Below, piece after piece: positions 27,008 to 32,686 of a stretch of 32,686 bases of DNA. The DNA comes from an uncultured Coriobacteriaceae bacterium (lineage in GTDB: Bacteria; Actinomycetota; Coriobacteriia; Coriobacteriales; Atopobiaceae): assembly GCA_902766835.1 (NCBI GenBank), contig CACXFC010000009.1:1-32686 (forward strand), written 5' to 3'. A program made the translations under genes and the position numbers. Below the pieces are notes generated by a model. The model had not been told where the DNA came from, made no database searches, and saw nothing but the letters and a program-made list of their open reading frames with translations. Every line of letters starts with the position of its first letter. Position 1 is the first letter of the stretch.

Positions 27008-28186
27008 ATGACGATGGCGCAAGACGAGCTTCGGGAGCTGCTGGCCAAGCGCACCAATACCCAGGCGCAAGACTGGTTTTTGGTGTATCGGGCACGCCAT
27101 GGCATGCTCGTGGTGCTCCGCGAGCTGTGCCGGCAGCGTGGGGCCGGCGCGGTGATCACGCAGCTCTTGACCTGTTGCACGGCGGTAGACCCCATCGTGG
27201 CGGCAGGGCTGCGCCCCGTCTACGGCGACGTCTCGCCCGAGACCCTTGCGCTTGACCCCCTCGCGCTGCCTCAGACCACAGCGACGCACGCCATCGTCTG
27301 CCAGCACACCTTTGGCTTCATCGACCAGGCCTCCACGGAGGCCCTGCGCGCCGCGGCGCATGCGCAGGGCGCCCTGCTGCTTGAGGACTGCGCGCACTGC
27401 GTGGGGCGCCTGGCCACAGACAGCCAGGGTGCGCCCCTTGCCGACGTCTCGTTCCACTCGTTTGGCGTGGAGAAGATGCTACCCACCTACTTTGGTGGCG
27501 CGGTCTGGGTGAACCCGGAGCTTTCCGATCACGGCCTGCGCGAGGCGCTGGTGGCGGCGCTGGGCAGCCTGCCTGCGCCTGCCGGGAAGCTGGCCCGCGC
27601 GATGCGTTCCTACCGCACGCAGATCAGGGTGCTCAACCATCTGCCCCGGCCCCTTGCTCATGCGCTGCGCGGCCTGTGGACGAAGGTCGGCGCCTTCGAG
27701 CCGGCCATTGCCGGCCGCGAGATGGCCGGCGCGGTGGCTCACGAGCCCATGGGGATGGACGACTGGGCCTGCGAGCAGGTGCTGGGCCATCTGCGGGAGT
27801 TGCCGCAGGTGCAGGGCACCCGCGTGAGCGCGCTGGAGGCCTATCGCGCAGAGCTCGAGGACGTGGCCGGCCTGCGCGTTCCGGCTGCCATGCTGAAGAG
27901 CGGTCACCCCCTGCTGCGGCTGGCGGTGAACCTCCCAGACGACGAGGCGGCCGACCGCGCCCTTGCCGCCGTCAACGCCCTGGGGCTCTATGCGGTGCCC
28001 TGGTATAGGCCACTGCTGTTCCCCGGCGTGAGCGACGCGGACGCCTACGGATACGACCCTGCCCTGCCGGGGCTGCCCAACACGGCGGCGCTTGCGCGCG
28101 GTGCGGTGGCCCTTCCGTGCGACCTTACGAATGGCCAGGTGCGCGAGGTGGTTCAGGCACTGCGCCAGATTGCGACGGCATCATGA
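27008..28186 (+). CDS. DegT/DnrJ-like PLP aminotransferase family protein
   Basis: A 392-residue fold-type I PLP protein resembling the DegT/DnrJ/EryC1/StrS sugar aminotransferase family, but divergent. The likely PLP lysine is K156 in SFHSFGVEKMLPTYFGG, and LLEDCAHCVG supplies the ring-stacking and aspartate positions. The middle (LARAMRSYRTQIRVL) and C-terminus are less typical. It starts seven bases after the ligase stop, with GAGGAG about eleven bases upstream of the ATG. An ATG at 27014 is an alternative. Its TGA overlaps the uvrC ATG. Being in the femAB-ligase unit, it may act in cell-envelope sugar or amino-acid chemistry; the substrate is unknown. Confidence 0.82.
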   Translation: MTMAQDELRELLAKRTNTQAQDWFLVYRARHGMLVVLRELCRQRGAGAVITQLLTCCTAVDPIVAAGLRPVYGDVSPETLALDPLALPQTTATHAIVCQHTFGFIDQASTEALRAAAHAQGALLLEDCAHCVGRLATDSQGAPLADVSFHSFGVEKMLPTYFGGAVWVNPELSDHGLREALVAALGSLPAPAGKLARAMRSYRTQIRVLNHLPRPLAHALRGLWTKVGAFEPAIAGREMAGAVAHEPMGMDDWACEQVLGHLRELPQVQGTRVSALEAYRAELEDVAGLRVPAAMLKSGHPLLRLAVNLPDDEAADRALAAVNALGLYAVPWYRPLLFPGVSDADAYGYDPALPGLPNTAALARGAVALPCDLTNGQVREVVQALRQIATAS

Positions 28187-30156
28187 GCTCCCGCGACTCC
28201 GCCCGCGTGCCCGACCTAGACGCCTCTGCGCCTCGCCCCGAGGAGGAGGGGCTGGCAAGCATTGCCGAGCAGGTTGCGCGCGTGCCCACCGAGCCGGGCT
28301 GCTACCTGTGGAAGGACGCGGCAGGGGAGGTCATCTATGTGGGCAAGGCGAAGAACCTGCGCTCCCGCATGCGCCAGTACGTGACCCTCCAGGACGACCG
28401 CGACAAGATTCCCCTGATGATGCAGGTGGTGCGCAGCTTCGACTACGTGGTGGTGGGAAGCGAGCACGAGGCGCTGGTCTTGGAGCGCAACCTCATCGAG
28501 CAGTACCATCCCTACTTCAACGTCGACTACAAGGACGACAAGAGCTATCCCTTCATCGCCATCACCGAGAGCGACGCCTATCCGGCCATCAAGTACACGC
28601 GCGAGAAGCATCGCAAGGGAACGCGCTACTTTGGCCCCTACACCGACGCCAAGGCCGCCCGCGAGACCATCGCCCAGCTGCGCAAGGCCGTGCCCATATG
28701 CATAGGCACCTGCGCGGAGTGGAAGCGCGCCAAGCGCTATCTCGACAGCCATCCCGACGAGGTGCCCGTGGCAAACCTCGTGCTGGCCGAGCGGGGACGT
28801 CCCTGCTTCGACAGCCATGTGGGGCGCGGCCCGGGCGTGTGCTGCGGCGCCATCACCACGGCAGACTACGGGCGCAACGTGCGCCAGGTGGAGCAGTTTC
28901 TGGAGGGCCGGCGCTCGGCCATCATCGGCGACCTGCGCGAGCAGATGGCCGAGGCGGCCGCCGAGCTCGAGTTCGAGCGGGCGGGGCGCATCAAACACCG
29001 CATCGAGGTGCTGGAGGGCCTGGACGACCGCCAGCAGGTGGTGTTCTCCTCCGACGTGAGCCTCGACCTGGTGGGCTTCTACCGCGAGGAGACCATCTCG
29101 GCCGCCTGCGTGTTCGTGGTGCGCGAGGGCCGCGTGATCCGCTCGTCGGAGTTCGTGCTCAACAAGGGCGCCGACGTGAGCGAGGTCGAGCTGACTGAGG
29201 GCTTCCTCAAGCGCTACTACGGCGAGACCGCAGACATTGGTGCCGAGGTGTGCGTGGCCACAGACCTGCCCGATGCGCAGCTGCTGAGCGAGTGGCTGAC
29301 CGAGCGGCGCGGGCGCATCTGCCGGGTGCACCGCCCGCAGCGTGGCGAGAAGCGTCACCTGCTCGACATGGCAGAGGCAAACGCCCGCCATGCGCTCAAC
29401 CGCTACATGGTGCGCACGGGCTATGCCGACGACCGCACCAACCAGGCGCTCCTGCAGCTGGAAAGCGCCCTGGCGCTGGACGCGCCACCCCTGCGCATCG
29501 AATGCTTCGACATCTCGACGCTGCACGGCGCCTTCACGGTGGCCTCGATGGTGGTGTTCACCAATGGCCGTCCCGACAAGGGCCAGTACCGCAAGTTCAA
29601 GATCCGCACCGAGCTCGACGAGGCGAACGACTTCGTGAGCATGCAGGAGGTGCTGGGGCGCCGCTACGGGCAGAAGAACATGGCCGACGAGCGCTTCGCG
29701 GCGGCCCCGCCCGACCTTTTGGTGGTGGACGGCGGCAAACCGCAGCTCACCGCTGCCATGGAGCAGCTGGCCGAGCTGGGGCTCGACATCCCCGTGTGTG
29801 GCCTGGCCAAGTCCGACGAGGAGGTCTTCGTGCCCTGGGACGACACGCCGGTGGTGCTGCCGTCGGGCTCGCCCTCGCTCTACCTCATCAAGCAGGTGCG
29901 CGACGAGAGCCACCGCTTTGCCATCACCTTCCACCGCGAGCTGCGCACCAAGGCCCAGGGCGTCTCGGTGCTCGACGAGGTGGAGGGCGTGGGGCCCAAG
30001 CGCAAGCGCGCCATCATGCGCCAGTTTGGCTCGTTCAAGCGCCTGCGCGCGGCCAGCGTCGAGGAGATCGCTGCGGTGAAGGGGGTCCCGCAGCAGGTGG
30101 CCGAGGACGTGTGGCGTACCCTGCGCGCCTGGGAGCACGAGCGCGAGGACCAATAG
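28183..30156 (+). CDS. uvrC: Excinuclease ABC subunit C
   Basis: A 657-residue UvrC, the dual-incision nuclease of nucleotide excision repair. An N-terminal extension of about 35 residues precedes the GIY-YIG domain (PTEPGCYLWKDAAGEVIYVG, then KAKNLRSRMRQYV) that makes the 3' cut. A UVR motif for UvrB contact (AAAELEFERAGRIKHRIEVL) follows. The RNase H-like domain with FDISTLHG and LLVVDGGKPQL makes the 5' cut. A helix-hairpin-helix pair (GVGPKRKRAIMRQFG) ends the protein. The ATG at 28183 overlaps the preceding stop (ATGA) and has no good ribosome binding site, so it probably depends on translational coupling. No SOS box is seen. Confidence 0.97.
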   Translation: MSSRDSARVPDLDASAPRPEEEGLASIAEQVARVPTEPGCYLWKDAAGEVIYVGKAKNLRSRMRQYVTLQDDRDKIPLMMQVVRSFDYVVVGSEHEALVLERNLIEQYHPYFNVDYKDDKSYPFIAITESDAYPAIKYTREKHRKGTRYFGPYTDAKAARETIAQLRKAVPICIGTCAEWKRAKRYLDSHPDEVPVANLVLAERGRPCFDSHVGRGPGVCCGAITTADYGRNVRQVEQFLEGRRSAIIGDLREQMAEAAAELEFERAGRIKHRIEVLEGLDDRQQVVFSSDVSLDLVGFYREETISAACVFVVREGRVIRSSEFVLNKGADVSEVELTEGFLKRYYGETADIGAEVCVATDLPDAQLLSEWLTERRGRICRVHRPQRGEKRHLLDMAEANARHALNRYMVRTGYADDRTNQALLQLESALALDAPPLRIECFDISTLHGAFTVASMVVFTNGRPDKGQYRKFKIRTELDEANDFVSMQEVLGRRYGQKNMADERFAAAPPDLLVVDGGKPQLTAAMEQLAELGLDIPVCGLAKSDEEVFVPWDDTPVVLPSGSPSLYLIKQVRDESHRFAITFHRELRTKAQGVSVLDEVEGVGPKRKRAIMRQFGSFKRLRAASVEEIAAVKGVPQQVAEDVWRTLRAWEHEREDQ

Positions 30157-30158
30157 GA

Positions 30159-30217
30159 GCCATACCCCTTACGTGTGCGGGAAGGGGGCCGTAAGTGGGC
30201 AATTAAGGGACACGCCC
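30159..30217. repeat. Half copy of palindrome A with module-B-like flank
   Basis: Positions 30197-30217 repeat one 21-bp arm end of palindrome A, including AATTAAGGGACACGCCC, and then diverge completely, so the second arm is missing. Upstream, GCCATACCCCTTACG (30159-30173) resembles module B (core GCGATACCCC). CTTACG and CGTAAG could pair across 30168-30195 as a small hairpin 3' of uvrC. This is either a truncated element or an intermediate form. Confidence 0.75.
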
Positions 30218-30272
30218 CGGCCCGCGCGATGTGTGATCGTTGGGATGTCAATCCCGCGCTGGAGCTTTGCGC

Positions 30273-30278
30273 TATGCT
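30273..30278 (+). promoter_or_regulatory. Candidate -10 for rapZ-whiA
   Basis: TATGCT lies 31 bp upstream of the rapZ ATG, in the 153-bp gap after uvrC. No matching -35 was found. Confidence 0.4.
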
Positions 30279-30309
30279 AGACCCACATCACCTCTTGAAG
30301 GAGCGCCTC

Positions 30310-31227
30310 ATGCCAGAAGGACCGTACGTGCGCGAATCCGCGCTAAACAGCCCGGACGTGATTGTCATCACGGGAATGTCGGGAGCGGGCCGAACCGAGG
30401 CCATGCACACCTTCGAGGACCTGGGCTATTACGTCATCGACAACCTGCCGCCCAGCCTGCTGCTTGCCGTGGCGCAGATGAGCGGGCTCTCCTCGGGCGT
30501 GGGGCGCCACCTGGCCGTGGTGTGCGACCTGCGCAGTCAGGGCCTCTTCGAGGAGCTGGCCGACGCGCTCAAGGAGCTCTCGGCGCACGAGTTCACCTAC
30601 GGGATCCTGTTCCTCGACGCCTCCGACGAGGTGCTGCTCTCGCGCTATGCCCTCAACCGGCGCCCGCATCCGCTCGCACGCGAGGGGGAGTCGACCCTCG
30701 ACGCCATCCGTCGCGAGCGCCAGCAGCTCGCTGCCATCCGCGAGCGGGTGACGCTGACCATCGACACCTCCAACCTCAAGCCCAAGCAGCTGCGCTCGCG
30801 CCTGCTGGCGGAGTTCACGCACCTCACCGAGCAGCAGCTCATGGAGGTCCACGTCTTCTCCTTCGGCTTCAAGTACGGCATGCCCGAGGAGGCCGACATC
30901 ATCATCGACGTGCGCTTCCTGCCCAACCCCTACTGGAACCCCGAGATGCGCCCGCTTACCGGACGCGACCCGCTCGTGCGCGACTTCGTCATCGAGCACC
31001 CGCAGACCCAGGCATTCTTGGAGCGCTGGTGCGCCCTGCTCGACACGGTGATGCCCGGATACGTGGGGGAGGGCAAGAGCCGGCTTTCGGTGGGTGTGGG
31101 CTGCTCGGGTGGCCAGCACCGCTCGGTGGCCATTGCCGAGGAGACGGCGATGCACCTCACCAAGGCGGGCTACCACGTGCTCACCTCGCATCGCGACCTA
31201 GCCCGTGCCGAGCGGCGCAGCTCGTAG
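30310..31227 (+). CDS. rapZ: RapZ (YvcJ) nucleotide-binding protein
   Basis: A 305-residue P-loop protein of the RapZ/YvcJ family. The Walker A is GMSGAGRT at residues 22-29, with arginine where most families have lysine, a form I recall from actinobacterial RapZ. The next block, TFEDLGYYVIDNLPPSLL, is diagnostic. The C-terminal domain has VFSFGFKYGMPEEADIIIDVRFLPNPYW and GVGCSGGQHRSVAIAE. In E. coli RapZ is an RNA-binding adaptor controlling GlmS; in Gram-positives its role is less clear. ATG 30310 has GAAGGAG six bases upstream. It is followed after 13 bp by whiA. Confidence 0.96.
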   Translation: MPEGPYVRESALNSPDVIVITGMSGAGRTEAMHTFEDLGYYVIDNLPPSLLLAVAQMSGLSSGVGRHLAVVCDLRSQGLFEELADALKELSAHEFTYGILFLDASDEVLLSRYALNRRPHPLAREGESTLDAIRRERQQLAAIRERVTLTIDTSNLKPKQLRSRLLAEFTHLTEQQLMEVHVFSFGFKYGMPEEADIIIDVRFLPNPYWNPEMRPLTGRDPLVRDFVIEHPQTQAFLERWCALLDTVMPGYVGEGKSRLSVGVGCSGGQHRSVAIAEETAMHLTKAGYHVLTSHRDLARAERRSS

Positions 31228-31240
31228 CAGGCGGCACGCC

Positions 31241-32179
31241 ATGTCGTTCACCGCTCAGGTAAAAGACGAGCTCTCACGCGTGGAGGGTAGCTGCCCCCTG
31301 TGCGCCTACGCCGAGCTGTCGGCCATCGTGCGTATCTGCGGCACCCTCTCGTATCGAGGCCCCGGCCGCTATGCCATTCGCGTCTCGACCGAGACCGGGG
31401 CTGTGGCGCGCACGATGATCAAGCTGACCCACGAGCTTTTCGGCCTCGAGACGCCGCTTACCGTGCGCCACTCCAACCTGCACAAGACGCGCAACTACCT
31501 CATCGAGATACCCGAACAGGACGAGCTGGAGGCCGACCTGGTTCGCCTGGGCATCCTCGTTCCGGGGCGCGGGCTTGCGGAGGGCGTGCCCGTCCGCCTG
31601 CTGCAGCGGCGCTGCTGCCGCGCGGCCTTCGTCCGCGGCGCCTTCATGGCGGGAGGCTTCGTGGCCGACCCCCGCGGCGACTTCCATCTGGAGATTGCCG
31701 TCGAGGGCGAGACGTTTGCGCAGGACATCATCAAGCTCATCTCGGAGTTTGGCGTCAAGGCGCGCCTCAACCGCAGACGCGGGGCCTATGCCATCTACCT
31801 CAAGAGCTTCGACGACGTGGTCAAGATGCTCGCAGGCATCGGTGCGGTGCGCTCAGCTCGGGCCATTGCGGGCGTGCGCCACGTCAAGTCGCTCAAGAAC
31901 GACGTGAACCGCCTTGTCAACGCCGAGACGGCCAACCTCAGGCGCACGACGCATGCGGCGGGCACCCAGATGGCGCTCATCGACGACGCTGAGCGGTTGA
32001 TCGGCCTTCGCCAACTACCGCCTGCCGTTCGCGAATTTTGCGAGCTGCGCCGCGAGAACCCCGAGCTGTCGCTTGCGGAGCTGGGCGCGCTGGCATCGCC
32101 GCCAACCAAAAAATCGGGCATGTACCATAGGCTTTTGCGTTTGCGCACGCTCGTGGACGAGGCGCAGAAGAACGAATAG
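31241..32179 (+). CDS. whiA: DNA-binding protein WhiA
   Basis: A 312-residue WhiA, a conserved Gram-positive DNA-binding protein linked to cell division and, in streptomycetes, sporulation. The N-terminal half is the LAGLIDADG-homing-endonuclease-like domain (RAAFVRGAFMAGGFVADPR and GAYAIYLKSFDDVVKML). The C-terminal half is a helix-turn-helix (LRRENPELSLAELGALASPP) that binds DNA. ATG 31241 has only a weak AGGCGG seven bases upstream. In most Gram-positives yvcK lies between rapZ and whiA; here they are adjacent with no room for it. Confidence 0.97.
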   Translation: MSFTAQVKDELSRVEGSCPLCAYAELSAIVRICGTLSYRGPGRYAIRVSTETGAVARTMIKLTHELFGLETPLTVRHSNLHKTRNYLIEIPEQDELEADLVRLGILVPGRGLAEGVPVRLLQRRCCRAAFVRGAFMAGGFVADPRGDFHLEIAVEGETFAQDIIKLISEFGVKARLNRRRGAYAIYLKSFDDVVKMLAGIGAVRSARAIAGVRHVKSLKNDVNRLVNAETANLRRTTHAAGTQMALIDDAERLIGLRQLPPAVREFCELRRENPELSLAELGALASPPTKKSGMYHRLLRLRTLVDEAQKNE

Positions 32180-32354
32180 AAGCCCGTTCGTCTTGCGTTT
32201 GATTGAGCCCCAAGCTACCAAACACGGAATAATTTGAATACGTCGGGGACTTTGCTCCGCCAATGGGTTGCGTTTCGGTGTAGACTGCCTCCAGTATGTT
32301 GGTTAAGGCCTGTCTCGGGGAACGGCCTCGAGGGGCCTCGCGAAAGGAGAAAGT
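32180..32354 (+). promoter_or_regulatory. gap leader and promoter region
   Basis: A comparatively AT-rich 175-bp gap. TAGACT (32281-32286) and TATGTT (32295-32300) are candidate -10 elements and TTGCGT (32268-32273) a candidate -35, but no pair is spaced by 17 bp. A leader hairpin AGGCC/GGCCT (near 32305-32330) and a strong AAAGGAGA precede the ATG. I see no clear terminator for whiA. Confidence 0.35.
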
Positions 32355-32686
32355 ATGGCAGTTAAGGTTGCTATCAACGGCTTTGGTCGCATCGGTCGCC
32401 TGGCTTTCCGTCAGATGTTTGGTCATGAGGGCTCCGAGATCGTCGCTATCAACGACCTCACCTCCCCCTCGATGCTTGCTCACCTTCTGAAGTATGACTC
32501 CTCCCAGGGCAACTATGCTCGCAACCACACCGTCGTGGCTGGCGAGGACTACATTGAGGTCGACGGCAAGAAGATCACCATCTACGCCAAGGCCAACGCG
32601 GCAGAGCTCCCGTGGGGCGAGCTCGACGTCGACGTCGTGCTGGAGTGCACCGGTTTCTACACCAGCAAGGCCAAGGCCCAGGCTCA
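32355..32686 (+). CDS. gap: Glyceraldehyde-3-phosphate dehydrogenase, 5' part
   Basis: The first 110 residues of a phosphorylating type I GAPDH, the glycolytic NAD-dependent enzyme; the gene runs off the window. The N-terminal NAD-binding motif [16 protein letters not shown] is diagnostic, followed by [22 protein letters not shown] and the [16 protein letters not shown] block. The catalytic cysteine lies beyond the edge. Codon choice differs from the rest of the window, with GGT, GCT and CGT frequent in place of GGC and GCC, as expected for a very highly expressed gene. AAAGGAGA sits just upstream of the ATG. Confidence 0.97.
   Translation, partial: MAVKVAINGFGRIGRLAFRQMFGHEGSEIVAINDLTSPSMLAHLLKYDSSQGNYARNHTVVAGEDYIEVDGKKITIYAKANAAELPWGELDVDVVLECTGFYTSKAKAQA

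Noticed and set aside
28216-30153. 645-residue open frame antisense to uvrC
   Set aside because: Shadow of uvrC with His/Leu/Ala-rich composition typical of reverse-strand frames in GC-rich genes.

Overview
This 32.7 kb window is GC-rich, gene-dense bacterial chromosome. Gene content and style suggest an actinobacterium of class Coriobacteriia, probably an Atopobiaceae/Olsenella-like gut or oral anaerobe. This rests on a short-form HisG with HisZ, a WhiA/RapZ pair, a BaiN-type flavoprotein, an actinobacterial-style RapZ P-loop, a LexA-type box of the Gram-positive class and a D-aspartate ligase module. The genus is inference. No phage, insertion sequence, rRNA, tRNA or CRISPR array is visible. 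The core genes look vertically inherited, and the unusual content lies in the intergenic DNA.

Layout. (1) 1-5249: two translationally coupled FAD oxidoreductases on the minus strand, a 161-bp inverted-repeat element, an Mrp/ApbC-type P-loop iron-sulfur carrier (minus) and a small lipoprotein (plus). (2) 5321-7597: a DUF2974 lipase-like hydrolase and a second lipoprotein, the latter bracketed by two long palindromes. (3) 7825-12895: uvrA behind an SOS box, a YbaK-type deacylase and murJ. (4) 13078-21969: a histidine operon, hisZ-hisG (fused in one frame)-hisD-hisC-hisB-hisH-hisA-hisF, then a convergent NadB/FrdA-like flavoprotein and a separate hisI. hisE and a histidinol-phosphatase are not in the window. 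(5) 22196-23449: a secreted coiled-coil NlpC/P60 hydrolase behind a structured leader. (6) 23662-30156: an aspartate racemase divergent from a FemAB-like transferase, an ATP-grasp D-aspartate ligase, a DegT-like PLP enzyme and uvrC. This looks like a peptidoglycan cross-bridge locus. (7) 30310-32686: rapZ, whiA (without yvcK between them) and the start of gap.

The most unusual feature is a family of intergenic repeats. Four copies of a 64-66 bp near-perfect palindrome (arms carrying AAYTAAGGGACACGCCC) and one half copy lie just 3' of genes. A second palindromic module with core GGGGCGATACCCC, or its loop-inverted form, lies next to two of them. A third, unrelated element is a mosaic array of GCACACGGATGTGC hairpins between the racemase and femAB-like genes. 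None matches a canonical intrinsic terminator. They may be REP/MITE-like DNA or structured RNA.

How the genes work together: hisZG to hisF and hisI supply most steps of histidine synthesis. The racemase (L-Asp to D-Asp), D-Asp ligase and FemAB-like enzyme plausibly build the interpeptide bridge of peptidoglycan, whose lipid II is flipped by MurJ and remodelled by the NlpC/P60 enzyme. uvrA and uvrC serve nucleotide excision repair.
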